DNA of 13,323 nt from an uncultured Clostridia bacterium (GCA_947565265.1 CANOFK010000008.1:1-13323), one strand, 5' to 3'. Shown: positions 1 to 6,895, counted from the stretch's first letter. Notes: a model not told the origin generated them from the letters alone. Made by a program: numbers and translations.

Positions 1-54
1 TGTCCCCTTCTGGCCAAAAATTCGTCATTTCCTCTATTTTCAAACAAGCCCTAG
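1..54. mobile_element. End of a MITE-like palindromic element, cut by the window edge
   Basis: Read on the minus strand from 54 to 8, this stretch matches the left end of the palindromic element at 7117-7284. I count 35 identical bases in 47 ungapped positions, including the terminal CTAG, a TGTTT-AAAA block, AAATG and ATTTTTG. The terminal CTAG is at 51-54, so the element ends there with a TA (52-53) as a possible target duplication, and it extends leftwards out of the window. It encodes nothing visible. It lies 62 bp upstream of the aldo/keto reductase start and could influence that gene's promoter. The other terminus cannot be seen, so size and family are inferred from the second copy. Confidence 0.6.
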
Positions 55-116
55 ACGCAAAACAGGAAAAAGCGAAAAAGGTAAAATAGATCCAATTTCC
101 AGAAGGAGGAATCAGA

Positions 117-1151
117 ATGAAAACCGTAACACTGGGCCGCACAGGTATTGTGGCCAACAAAACCGCTTTTGGGGCGTTACCCATCCAGCGGGTAAGCGCG
201 GAATACGCCGGCAAACTGCTGCGTAAAGCCTACGAGGCCGGCGTAAACTTCTTCGACACCGCCCGCTCCTACAGCGACAGCGAGGAGAAAATGGGCCTGG
301 CCCTGGCCGATGTGCGGGAGAAGATATTTATTGCCACCAAAACCCCTTCAACCACCGTGGAGGGCTTTTGGAAGGACCTGGAAACCAGCCTGCGCCTTTT
401 GCAAACCGGTTACATCGACGTGTACCAGTTCCACAACCCGGCCTTTTGCCCAAAGCCCGGGGACGGCACCGGCCTGTACGAGGCAATGGAAGAGGCCAAG
501 GCCCAGGGGAAGATCCGGCATATCGGCATTACCAACCACCGGCTGAAGGTGGCCGAAGAGGCCGTGCGCTCCGGCCTGTACGAAACGTTGCAGTTCCCCT
601 TCTGCTACCTGGCCACGGAAAAGGAACGGGCCCTGGTAGAACTGTGCAAAGCGCAAAACGTAGGCTTTATCTCCATGAAAGGGCTTTCCGGCGGCCTGAT
701 CACCAACGCGGCCGCTGCCTTTGCCTGGCAGGGGGCTTTTGACAATACCCTGCCCATCTGGGGCGTACAGCGGGAGGAAGAGCTGGACGAGTTCCTGGGC
801 TTTATGGCCGCGGCCAACCCACCCAGCCTGGACGACCCTGCCATCCAGGCGGCCATTGAGAAGGACCGGGCCGAGCTTACCGGCAACTTCTGCCGCTCCT
901 GTGGGTATTGCCTGCCCTGCCCGGCCAACATCAATATCCCTCAGTGTGCCCGGATGAGCCAGTTGATCCGCCGTAGCCCCTCGGCCAACTGGCTGACCCC
1001 CGATGCCCAGCAAATGATGCTGAACATTGAGAACTGCGTGAATTGCGGCCACTGCAAAAACCACTGCCCCTATGAGCTGGACACCCCCGCCCTGCTCCGG
1101 CAGAACCTGGCGGACTACAAAAACATCCTGACCGGCACGGTAAAGGTGTAG
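117..1151 (+). CDS. Aldo/keto reductase with C-terminal 2x[4Fe-4S] ferredoxin-like region
   Basis: This is a 344-aa cytoplasmic oxidoreductase. Residues 1 to about 230 form an aldo/keto reductase barrel with the expected catalytic tetrad: D47, Y52 (in ARSY), K75 (in ATKTP) and H106 (in QFHNP). The C-terminus carries two cysteine clusters typical of 4Fe-4S ferredoxins: C259/C262/C265/C268, then C307/C310/C313/C317 followed by P. Proteins of this architecture are common in anaerobic Clostridia and are usually annotated 'aldo/keto reductase, 4Fe-4S binding'; the physiological substrate is unknown. The iron-sulfur part suggests electron exchange with ferredoxin as well as NAD(P)H chemistry (inference). 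The ATG at 117 is chosen because AAGGAGG lies at 103-109, seven bases upstream. The gene stands alone, between a MITE end and a bidirectional terminator. A TAAAAT at 82-87 could be a -10 box, but I see no matching -35. It stops with TAG. Confidence 0.9.
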   Translation: MKTVTLGRTGIVANKTAFGALPIQRVSAEYAGKLLRKAYEAGVNFFDTARSYSDSEEKMGLALADVREKIFIATKTPSTTVEGFWKDLETSLRLLQTGYIDVYQFHNPAFCPKPGDGTGLYEAMEEAKAQGKIRHIGITNHRLKVAEEAVRSGLYETLQFPFCYLATEKERALVELCKAQNVGFISMKGLSGGLITNAAAAFAWQGAFDNTLPIWGVQREEELDEFLGFMAAANPPSLDDPAIQAAIEKDRAELTGNFCRSCGYCLPCPANINIPQCARMSQLIRRSPSANWLTPDAQQMMLNIENCVNCGHCKNHCPYELDTPALLRQNLADYKNILTGTVKV

Positions 1152-1220
1152 CGGCCGCTGCCGGGGCCGCGCCCCCTACCGGGGCAACAGACTTACATAA
1201 TAGTGGCGTTATCCATACAA

Positions 1221-1261
1221 AAAGGCAGAGGGCCCCTAGGGGCGCACCTCTGCCTTTGTTT
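1221..1261. terminator. Bidirectional intrinsic terminator between convergent genes
   Basis: A perfect 11-bp stem, AAAGGCAGAGG (1221-1231) with CCTCTGCCTTT (1247-1257), encloses a loop containing the palindrome CCCCTAGGGG. It is followed by TTTGTTT on the plus strand and by TTTTTG on the minus strand. It sits between the convergent ends of the aldo/keto reductase (1151) and the XRE regulator (1271), so it can serve both. Confidence 0.85.
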
Positions 1262-1270
1262 GGCCACGCT

Positions 1271-1822
1271 TTACGCAATGCCGTATTTGCGCACAAATTC
1301 CAGCATATTTTCCACCCAATGGGGGTACCGGAACCCGGCGCGGATGTCGTCAGGGGAGATGTAAGCCCCGCCCATCACGGCCTGCATGGCAGCCTCGGCC
1401 ACCATAGCCTCTTTGGTATAGGGGTCGGCCATGTACTCTTCAAAGGTAATGTTCATCTTCAAATCCATACCGCCCACAGCCCCTATATAGAAAAAGCTGT
1501 CCTTGCCCAGCAGTTGGCCCATGCGCTCTATACACGCAATGCCCTCGCGCATTTGGGCCACCGTAATGGTGCGGGTATAAGCCCCGGCCTGTTTGGGTTC
1601 CATTTTGCGTTCGCCTCCTGCCAATATTTGGTCCACAGTGGTTCCCAGCACGCTGGCCAGTTCCGGCAGCAGGGTGATGTCCGGCAGGGTTTCCCCCCGT
1701 TCCCATTTGCTTACCGCCTGAAAGGATACGTGCAGCTTTTCCCCCAGTTGGTTCTGGGTCAGCCCCAACTGTTTGCGCAGGCGGCAGATGTGCCTGCCCG
1801 CCTTCATGGGTATCAGTTCCAT
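1271..1822 (-). CDS. XRE-family helix-turn-helix transcriptional regulator
   Basis: This is a 183-aa DNA-binding protein. Residues 8-65 form a Cro/CI-type helix-turn-helix with the typical signature: LRKQLGLTQNQLGEKLHVS, then the recognition-helix stretch QAVSKWERGETLPDI. Residues 75-183 are a mostly helical domain I do not recognise; it may sense a ligand or mediate dimerisation (inference). The reading frame is open further upstream, but the ATG at 1822 is preferred because AAGGGGG lies eight bases before it and the fold begins right after it. The target is unknown. The gene diverges from the small membrane-protein gene at 2166, and the intervening 343 bp carry dyad symmetries, so autoregulation or control of the neighbour is possible. 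It ends at TAA close to the shared terminator. Confidence 0.85.
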   Translation of the reverse strand: MELIPMKAGRHICRLRKQLGLTQNQLGEKLHVSFQAVSKWERGETLPDITLLPELASVLGTTVDQILAGGERKMEPKQAGAYTRTITVAQMREGIACIERMGQLLGKDSFFYIGAVGGMDLKMNITFEEYMADPYTKEAMVAEAAMQAVMGGAYISPDDIRAGFRYPHWVENMLEFVRKYGIA

Positions 1823-1869
1823 GTGCGTGCCCCCTTGTGTGTTGGTGCGCCTTACAAAAAAGAGTATAG

Positions 1870-2040
1870 GCAACACCGCACAAAGACCGGCCTACGGCCT
1901 TTGCACACGATTTGCTTGCACTTTTTCCGTCATAGCGCACAGCTTTCGCTTGCCAATCGATAGATTGGATGCCCTCAATCTGTACACTTTGACGAAAAAA
2001 TTGACTGTGCAACTTGTGCACAATCTTTGTGCGGTGTTGC
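1870..2040. repeat. 171-bp imperfect palindrome with 17-bp terminal inverted repeats
   Basis: GCAACACCGCACAAAGA at 1870-1886 is repeated perfectly in inverted orientation at 2024-2040. The interior is also partly self-complementary and centres on CCAATC-GATA-GATTGG (1953-1968). Inside the right arm is a smaller dyad, TGTGCA-N5-TGCACA (2006-2022), which overlaps the 10-bp palindrome TTGTGCACAA (2014-2023). The whole occupies most of the gap between the divergent XRE regulator and the membrane-protein gene. It could be a MITE-like insertion of a family different from the 7117-7284 element, or an extended operator region. I see no clear target-site duplication. A TATACT on the minus strand (1868-1863) abuts the left arm but has no convincing -35. 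Confidence 0.6.
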
Positions 2041-2113
2041 TTATTTTACCCCATAACCGCCCCCGGCGCAATAACCTGCCGGGCGATTCCCCCCGCCCCG
2101 CCTCCCCCGGCGG

Positions 2114-2142
2114 TTGAATATTCCGGCAGGGTATGCTATACT
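2114..2142 (+). promoter_or_regulatory. Sigma-A-type promoter of the small membrane-protein gene
   Basis: The -35 box TTGAAT (2114-2119), a 17-base spacer and the -10 box TATACT (2137-2142), preceded by TATGC as an extended -10, make a good vegetative promoter. Transcription would begin near 2149, giving a short leader before the ribosome binding site at about 2151-2156 and the ATG at 2166. Confidence 0.75.
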
Positions 2143-2165
2143 TACAAGCAAAGGGGGCTGCTATC

Positions 2166-2360
2166 ATGAAAATCAAATGGCTGCAAATCGCTTGTATGTG
2201 CCTGGTGTTGCTATGTGTGCTGGGCCTGGGCTGGGAGGTCTATATGGACAACCTGAACCATATGGCCCTGCTCTACGTTTTCGGCGCTTTCGGCATCTGC
2301 GGCTTTCTTGCAAACGCCGCCCTGGCCGTGTACCGCGTTTACTTGGAACTGAAAAAGTGA
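2166..2360 (+). CDS. Small two-helix membrane protein, function unknown
   Basis: A 64-aa protein with two predicted transmembrane segments, about residues 6-24 (rich in Leu, Cys and Val) and 33-56, joined by a short polar loop (EVYMDNLNHM). It ends in a positively charged tail (ELKK), which suggests a helical hairpin in the cytoplasmic membrane with the termini inside (inference). I do not recognise a family. The frame is open further upstream, but the ATG at 2166 has a strong AAAGGGGG ribosome binding site and lies just downstream of a good promoter (2114-2142). The next gene, yaaA, begins 111 bp later. No obvious T-tract terminator separates them, so co-transcription with the peroxide-defence pair is possible. 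Confidence 0.7.
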   Translation: MKIKWLQIACMCLVLLCVLGLGWEVYMDNLNHMALLYVFGAFGICGFLANAALAVYRVYLELKK

Positions 2361-2471
2361 ATTTGCCCCGTGCCCACGGCAGGGGACCGGGTAGCGCCGG
2401 CAGGCTATCCGGTATAACGGCCCTGTATGGAAAAATAATGGTAGGGGCCAAAAAATGAAAGGCGGTGTGCC

Positions 2472-3218
2472 ATGCGGATCATCCTCTCCCCGGCAAAGAA
2501 AATGCGCGTTGATACGGACAGCCTCCCCATAAGGGGCCTGCCCGCTTTCCTTCCCCAAACGGAACAGTTGTTGGTAGCGCTGCGGGCCATGCCGCCCCAG
2601 AAACTGCAAGCCCTTTGGAAGTGCAACGACAGTATTGCCCGGCAGAATGTAGAGCGGTTACAGGCCATGGACCTGCGGCGGGGCCTGACCCCGGCGGTCC
2701 TGTCCTATGAGGGCATCCAGTACCGCTATATGGCGCCGGGGGTTATGGAGGCCGGCCAGTTGGGCTACCTGCAAGAACACCTGCGGATCCTCTCCGGGTT
2801 CTACGGGCTGCTGCGGCCCTTTGACGGCGTTACCCCCTACCGGCTGGAGATGCAGGCCAAGCTGGCGGTAGACGGCGCGGAAAACCTCTACGCCTTTTGG
2901 GGCGGCCGTTTGGCAGAGCCGCTGGCGGACAGGGCGGGCTGGGTGCTGGATCTGGCCTCCAAAGAGTATAGCCGGGCCGTCACGCCGTATCTTCCCAGTG
3001 ACATGGTTTTTACCTGTGTATTCGGCCAGTGGGCCAACGGCAGAGTTGTGGAAAAGGGCACCCTTTGCAAAATGGCCCGGGGCCAGATGGTGCGCTGGCT
3101 GGCCGAAAATAACGTGGAGCGGCCGGAAGAGGTCCGCAACTTTGCGGACTTGGATTACCGCTTTGACGCCTCGCTATCCACCCCAAACCAATATGTATTT
3201 ATACAAGGAGGACATTGA
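2472..3218 (+). CDS. yaaA: Peroxide stress protein YaaA (UPF0246/DUF328)
   Basis: A 248-aa cytoplasmic protein, about the usual length of the family. It shows the family hallmarks: the N-terminal SPAKKM (residues 6-11), YEGIQY (79-84), LSGFYGLLRPFDG with TPYRLEM (107-127), a NLASxEYS-like LASKEYS, and KMARGQMVRWL near the C-terminus. In E. coli YaaA lowers intracellular free iron and limits Fenton damage during hydrogen peroxide stress; it is also known to bind DNA. The start at 2472 follows an AAAGGCGG-like site. The stop codon (3216-3218) is one base from the ATG of a Bcp-type peroxiredoxin, and that gene's ribosome binding site lies within the end of yaaA. The two are therefore almost certainly co-transcribed and translationally coupled, which fits a joint role against peroxide. 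Confidence 0.92.
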   Translation: MRIILSPAKKMRVDTDSLPIRGLPAFLPQTEQLLVALRAMPPQKLQALWKCNDSIARQNVERLQAMDLRRGLTPAVLSYEGIQYRYMAPGVMEAGQLGYLQEHLRILSGFYGLLRPFDGVTPYRLEMQAKLAVDGAENLYAFWGGRLAEPLADRAGWVLDLASKEYSRAVTPYLPSDMVFTCVFGQWANGRVVEKGTLCKMARGQMVRWLAENNVERPEEVRNFADLDYRFDASLSTPNQYVFIQGGH

Positions 3219-3219
3219 T

Positions 3220-3684
3220 ATGTTAGAAGCGGGAACAAAAGCCCCGGCATTTACCCTGCCGGACAAGGACGGCAACCTGGTTTCGCTGGCCAGTTTTGCG
3301 GGCCGGAAGGTGGTACTGTACTTCTACCCCCGGGACAATACCCCCGGCTGCACCCGGCAGGCCTGCGCTTTTGCGGCTGCCTATGAGGCATTCCAAAGCA
3401 TCAACGCCGTGGTGATCGGCATTAGCAAAGACTCCGTAGCCTCCCACCAGAAATTCGCCGGGAAACACGGCCTGCCCTTCCTCCTGCTCTCCGACCCGGA
3501 GCTGGCCGCCATCCAGGCCTATGGCGTGTGGCAGGAGAAGAAAAATTACGGCAAAGTAAGCATGGGCGTGGTGCGCTCCACCTTTGTCATTGACGAGGCC
3601 GGGGTCATCGAAAAAGTTATGCCCAAAGTGAAACCGGATACCAACGCGGCGGAGATTTTGGCATACCTGCGCGGGGAGAAGTAG
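3220..3684 (+). CDS. bcp: Bcp/PrxQ-type thiol peroxidase (peroxiredoxin)
   Basis: A 154-aa thioredoxin-fold peroxidase that reduces hydrogen peroxide and organic hydroperoxides using thioredoxin-type reductants. The active site YPRDNTPGCTRQAC holds the peroxidatic C44 and a resolving C49 five residues later, the arrangement of atypical 2-Cys PrxQ/BCP enzymes. GISKDS, LPFLLLSDP and RSTFVID are further conserved family blocks. The length matches the family. The ATG at 3220 is chosen because AAGGAGG lies at 3205-3211 and the fold begins there; upstream in-frame codons overlap yaaA and encode nothing recognisable. The gene closes a two-gene peroxide-defence unit with yaaA and is followed by a strong terminator at 3729-3768. 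The stop is TAG. Confidence 0.93.
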   Translation: MLEAGTKAPAFTLPDKDGNLVSLASFAGRKVVLYFYPRDNTPGCTRQACAFAAAYEAFQSINAVVIGISKDSVASHQKFAGKHGLPFLLLSDPELAAIQAYGVWQEKKNYGKVSMGVVRSTFVIDEAGVIEKVMPKVKPDTNAAEILAYLRGEK

Positions 3685-3728
3685 GCGCCCGCTATAGGCC
3701 CCGCCTGGCCCCATAGCCCTACTAAAGA

Positions 3729-3768
3729 ACCGCCCGCTCTCCGGGGATTCCGGAAAGCGGGTGGTTTT
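3729..3768 (+). terminator. Intrinsic terminator after the yaaA-bcp unit
   Basis: A 16-bp stem with one wobble pair and one mismatch pairs 3729-3744 (ACCGCCCGCT...) with 3750-3765 (...AGCGGGTGGT). The loop is GGATT and the stem is followed by TTTT. On the opposite strand the stem is followed by TTCTTTAG, so it may also stop ypeB transcription, which ends at 3810 on the minus strand. Confidence 0.85.
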
Positions 3769-3809
3769 CGGGTATTGGGGAGGCTGCGCCGCGCAGGCTA
3801 CAGGGGGCG

Positions 3810-5159
3810 TTATTGTGCCAACACGCCGTGCCCATCCCGGCGCAGGATATATAGCTGCTCCTCCTGCCCGGTTCCGGCATTCACGTAGCTAAGCACTTCG
3901 GTCCCGTCCGCCGCCGTGCAGTGGAACTCCCAGCAAAGCACCTCATAAAGCCCCGGCGTGGGGATCACCGCCAGGGTCCCGCTGTCCGCGCGCAGGGCGG
4001 GGCTGAGGGCCTGTTCCGCCTGCTCCCGGCTTAGCCGGGGCCCGTCCAGGTCCCGCTGCCGGTGGTTCATCAAAAAACCTGTGCTGTCAAATTCCACAGC
4101 GCCGCCCTGGTCCAGTTCCACCACCACCTTGACCAGGTCAGGGTAGCACCATGCCTCTTCCCCGGCCACCTCCGCGGTACTGTGGAAGTTAATGGCGCAC
4201 AGGTTGTCGCTGATCACATAATAGCTCTCCCGCATGGCGGGGAACCCCAGCCCGTCCAGGTATTTCCGGGCAGCGGCCAGTGCCTGGCTGTAGCCCAGGC
4301 GGCTTGTTTCCACAGCCCCGGCTTTTTTGTAGTAGGCAGGCTCGCCCCCTTGCCGGGTGATGTTCACCATGGAATCCCCCCAGGTAAAGGACCACACAGG
4401 CAGGCTGCCGCCCCCTTCCCCGGCAAAGGCCAGTTCGCCGGGGTCACATCCCAGAAAACGGGCCGCCTCCTTGGCCGCCTCCTCACGGGAAACCCCTTCC
4501 CTGTCCTGTAGGTAGGCCGGGCTGCGGCGGCTGATGTGGTCGGAGAAAGGCCCGTCGTACAGCAGGGTAGGGATGGCGGCGAACTCCTCCGCCACCGCGT
4601 CAAAGTCATCGTCCAGCAGGGCCAGTTGGTCGATCTCCGTAACGTTGTTCAGCAGGCTGACGGTCTGCACAATATGGTCCCCCTCGGCGCGCAGGCGGGA
4701 CTGGATGTCCGTAAGGGCCTCGGCCAGCTTGCCGGCATATTCCCGCAGGGCGGCAAGGCTTTCCATGTCCGGTTTCTCCAGCCCCTTGCCGGAGAAGGAT
4801 TTGCGGCTCAGGGCCATGGCAAAGTCCCCCGTCTGGGAGAGGAACCGGCTGACCCGCTCCGATTTTTCCTGGGAAAAAGGCAGGGCCGCCAGCGCGGCCT
4901 TGGCCCCGCCGCTCTGCTCCAGCAGTTGGGCCGAAACCGCGCTCTGGGTAGAGGCCGTGCCCGCGTACATGGCCTTTTGCAGGGTAGACTGCATCCCGGT
5001 CACATAGCCGGCCAGGTCGCTGAGGGCCCGGCGGTACACATATTCCAGGTGGGTCTGGGTGGCCTGCCTACCCAGGTGGGCGTCCATCCAAAAGCCCCAG
5101 GGCAGCAAAAGAGCTGCCAAAACAAAGGTGCCAAGGCGGATTTTCGCGGTGCGTTTCAT
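3810..5159 (-). CDS. ypeB: Germination protein YpeB-like (PepSY-domain), no adjacent sleB
   Basis: A 449-aa protein with an N-terminal membrane anchor or signal (residues 8-24: positive residues, then a hydrophobic run). A helical region follows (about 35-190). The C-terminal half contains the YpeB blocks: YDGPFSDHI, PAYL...VSREEAAKEAARFLG, repeated PepSY-like modules (for example LGYSQALAAARKYLDGLG and LSREQAEQAL) and the terminal TGQEEQLYILRRDGHG. In Bacillus, YpeB sits in the forespore inner membrane and stabilises the cortex-lytic enzyme SleB until germination; the two are normally encoded together as sleB-ypeB. Here the upstream minus-strand neighbourhood is a repeat region and then ruvC, and downstream is bcp, so no SleB is adjacent. 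The ATG at 5159 has an AAGGGAAG site about ten bases upstream. A forespore-type promoter could not be assigned with confidence. Confidence 0.88.
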   Translation of the reverse strand: MKRTAKIRLGTFVLAALLLPWGFWMDAHLGRQATQTHLEYVYRRALSDLAGYVTGMQSTLQKAMYAGTASTQSAVSAQLLEQSGGAKAALAALPFSQEKSERVSRFLSQTGDFAMALSRKSFSGKGLEKPDMESLAALREYAGKLAEALTDIQSRLRAEGDHIVQTVSLLNNVTEIDQLALLDDDFDAVAEEFAAIPTLLYDGPFSDHISRRSPAYLQDREGVSREEAAKEAARFLGCDPGELAFAGEGGGSLPVWSFTWGDSMVNITRQGGEPAYYKKAGAVETSRLGYSQALAAARKYLDGLGFPAMRESYYVISDNLCAINFHSTAEVAGEEAWCYPDLVKVVVELDQGGAVEFDSTGFLMNHRQRDLDGPRLSREQAEQALSPALRADSGTLAVIPTPGLYEVLCWEFHCTAADGTEVLSYVNAGTGQEEQLYILRRDGHGVLAQ

Positions 5160-5240
5160 AGGGTATGCACTTCCCTTCCAGGTGATCTCAGGAATATTTT
5201 AGCGGATTGGTAGAGAAAAATGCGGCGGCCCAATTATTTT

Positions 5241-5269
5241 TTGACTGGAAAAATGTTCTATGCTATAAT
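5241..5269 (+). promoter_or_regulatory. Strong sigma-A-type promoter driving the ruvC leader
   Basis: The -35 box TTGACT (5241-5246), a 17-base spacer and the -10 box TATAAT (5264-5269) with an upstream TATGC extended -10 are close to consensus. The spacer contains GGAAAAATGTTC (5247-5258), whose right half GTTC and partial left half resemble a degenerate Gram-positive LexA box. Expected transcription starts near 5276, giving a leader of more than 300 nt before ruvC. The -10 element is repeated at 5365-5370 and 5466-5471 within the tandem repeats, there without a good -35. Confidence 0.8.
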
Positions 5270-5558
5270 ACCCACAGGGTATTTCAGTAGAGCGAAAACT
5301 TGCAAAGCAAGTTTACAAACCGCCCTAGCGATTTGGCAAGGCGCAAGGCGGCTTGCAGCTATGCTATAATATCATAAGGGTATTTCAGTAGAGCGAAAAC
5401 TTGCAAAGCAAGTTTACAAACCGCCCTGGTGATTTGGCAAGGCGCAAGGCGGCTTGCAGCTATGCTATAATATCAAAGGGTATTTCCGTAGAGCCAAAAC
5501 TTGCAGGGCAAGTTTGCAAACCGGCAGCGCGGTGTTTCAACGGGTGCAAGGGAGTTTT
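5260..5558 (+). repeat. Three ~101-bp tandem repeats with a conserved hairpin, in the ruvC leader
   Basis: Units begin with ATGCTATAAT at 5260, 5361 and 5462, a period of 101 bp. Units 1 and 2 differ at only six of 101 positions; unit 3 is diverged and fades out around 5558. Each unit contains an extended -10 box, a conserved GGGTATTT(C)-GTAGAG stretch, and a hairpin with the 8-bp stem AAACTTGC/GCAAGTTT at 5296-5314, 5397-5415 and 5497-5515. The loop is AAA in units 1 and 2 but AGG in unit 3, while the stem is unchanged. Units 1 and 2 also end in a second potential stem (CCGCC...GGCGG). No open frame in the region looks like a gene. It may be a structured leader, a promoter array or a dispersed genomic repeat. 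Confidence 0.85.
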
Positions 5559-5589
5559 TGGGGCCGTAGGCGGCCACCGGGAGGGGCAG

Positions 5590-6108
5590 ATGAGGATACT
5601 GGGAATAGACCCCGGCTATGCCATTGTGGGCTACGGGGCCATTGACGCGGTAAACGGCCGCTACAGGCCGGTAGAATACGGGGCCGTGACCACCAAAGCT
5701 GGCGAGGACTTTGGCCTGCGGCTGCGGGAGATTTACGATGGTATGGCCGAGTTGCTGGATACCCTGCGCCCCCATGCGGTGTCGGTAGAAAAGCTGTTTT
5801 TCCTCAACAACAAGACCACGGGCATCGGCGTGGCAGAGGCCCGCGGGGTGATCCTGCTGGCCCTGTCCCAGGCAGGGGTGCCGCTGTTTGAGTACACGCC
5901 CATGCAGGTCAAGCAGGCGGTCACAGGCTATGGTAAGGCCCAAAAGCATCAGGTGCAGGAGATGACCCGCAAACTGCTGGGCCTGCCGTCCATCCCCAAA
6001 CCGGACGACGCCGCCGACGCGCTGGCTATGGCCATCTGCCACGGCCAGGCGGCGGGCTCGCCCCTGCGGCGGGGGCTGTTGGCAGGGCGGCAGGGGCAGG
6101 CGGGGTAA
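5590..6108 (+). CDS. ruvC: Crossover junction endodeoxyribonuclease RuvC
   Basis: A 172-aa Holliday-junction resolvase that nicks the crossover strands of four-way junctions as part of the RuvABC resolvasome. The four acidic active-site residues are visible: D7 in GIDPG, E67 in VEKLFF, and D140 and D143 in [28 protein letters not shown] (residues 103-122) is the conserved DNA-binding stretch. The length is normal. The frame is open upstream to 5401, but those codons read through the tandem repeats; the ATG at 5590 has a GGGAGGGG site and gives the canonical MRILGIDPG start. It is the first gene of the ruv run, preceded by an unusual leader of over 300 nt, and lies 98 bp before ruvA. The stop is TAA. 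Confidence 0.96.
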   Translation: MRILGIDPGYAIVGYGAIDAVNGRYRPVEYGAVTTKAGEDFGLRLREIYDGMAELLDTLRPHAVSVEKLFFLNNKTTGIGVAEARGVILLALSQAGVPLFEYTPMQVKQAVTGYGKAQKHQVQEMTRKLLGLPSIPKPDDAADALAMAICHGQAAGSPLRRGLLAGRQGQAG

Positions 6109-6206
6109 ACCGTTGTCACCCGCCAAGGCCGGCAAACCCTGTTGTTTACAATTATACGCTTGATTTTTCACCTGCCGGGTGATACATTGGGAACGGAGGG
6201 AACAAA

Positions 6207-6809
6207 GTGATCTACAGCTTAACAGGAAAGGTCGTCCACACCGAGCCGAATATGGCGGTGATCGACGTAGGCGGGGTGGCGTTCCAGTGCGCCACCTCCA
6301 TGAACACCCTGCGGGCCATGCCCCGTACCGGCGGGCAGGCCACGCTCTACACACATATGGCCATCCGGGAGGATGCCTGGAACCTCTACGGCTTTTACAC
6401 CCAGGCCGAGTTGCGCTGTTTCCGGCTGCTTACGGCCATTACCGGTGTGGGCCCCAAAGCCGCGCTGGCTATTTTGTCGGATATGGCCCCCGAGGACGTG
6501 GCCCTGGCCGCTGCCGGGGCGGATGCCAAACGCTTTACCCGGGCCAGCGGCGTGGGCAATAAACTGGCCCAGCGCATCGTGCTGGAGCTCAAAGACAAGG
6601 TAAAGGGCCTGGCCTTCCCCGGCGTAGACCCGGCGGCCGTCCAGCCAGGGGGGCCCTCTGCCTCCGGCCACGCGGCCCAGGCAGCCGAGGCCCTGGTCAC
6701 CTTGGGCTATTCCCCTTCCGAGGCCGCTGCCGCCGTAGGCCGCCTGGACGCCCAGCTCCCCCCCGAGGAACTGATCCGGCTGGCGCTAAAGTCCTTTGGG
6801 GGCGCCTAA
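6207..6809 (+). CDS. ruvA: Holliday junction branch migration protein RuvA
   Basis: A 200-aa protein that binds four-way junctions as a tetramer and loads the RuvB motor. Residues 1-62 form the OB-fold domain (MIYSLTGKVV..., the usual N-terminus). Residues 70-140 carry two helix-hairpin-helix motifs, LTAITGVGPKAALAIL and ASGVGNKLAQRIVLEL. A Pro/Gly-rich linker leads to the C-terminal domain III (about 155-200: AAEALVTLGYSPSEAAAAV), which contacts RuvB. The start is GTG at 6207, with GGAGGG at 6195-6200. It follows ruvC, but unlike the usual arrangement ruvB is not next; 2.5 kb with four other genes and a palindromic element intervene. Confidence 0.96.
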   Translation: MIYSLTGKVVHTEPNMAVIDVGGVAFQCATSMNTLRAMPRTGGQATLYTHMAIREDAWNLYGFYTQAELRCFRLLTAITGVGPKAALAILSDMAPEDVALAAAGADAKRFTRASGVGNKLAQRIVLELKDKVKGLAFPGVDPAAVQPGGPSASGHAAQAAEALVTLGYSPSEAAAAVGRLDAQLPPEELIRLALKSFGGA

Positions 6810-6895
6810 GCCTGCCAGACCCGCCAGGAAGGATAACATCGTAATAAGGGCATGGCGGGCGCCTTGTGCCCGTGTGTGCCGGTGGAGGTGTAAAC

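Noticed and set aside
5160..5240. Sigma-G-like promoter for ypeB on the minus strand
   Set aside because: A GCATT...CTAAAATA arrangement is present, but both the boxes and the spacing deviate from the forespore consensus too much to call.
5260..5558. CRISPR array
   Set aside because: There are only three units, they are tandem without spacers, and no cas gene is nearby.
5401..5589. In-frame upstream extension of ruvC (63 extra codons)
   Set aside because: It translates the tandem repeats, has no good ribosome binding site, and the canonical RuvC start MRILGIDPG is at 5590 with GGGAGGGG before it.
5473..6354. 293-codon minus-strand open frame opposite ruvC
   Set aside because: It overlaps the well-supported ruvC and the start of ruvA and shows no domain; it is a shadow frame.
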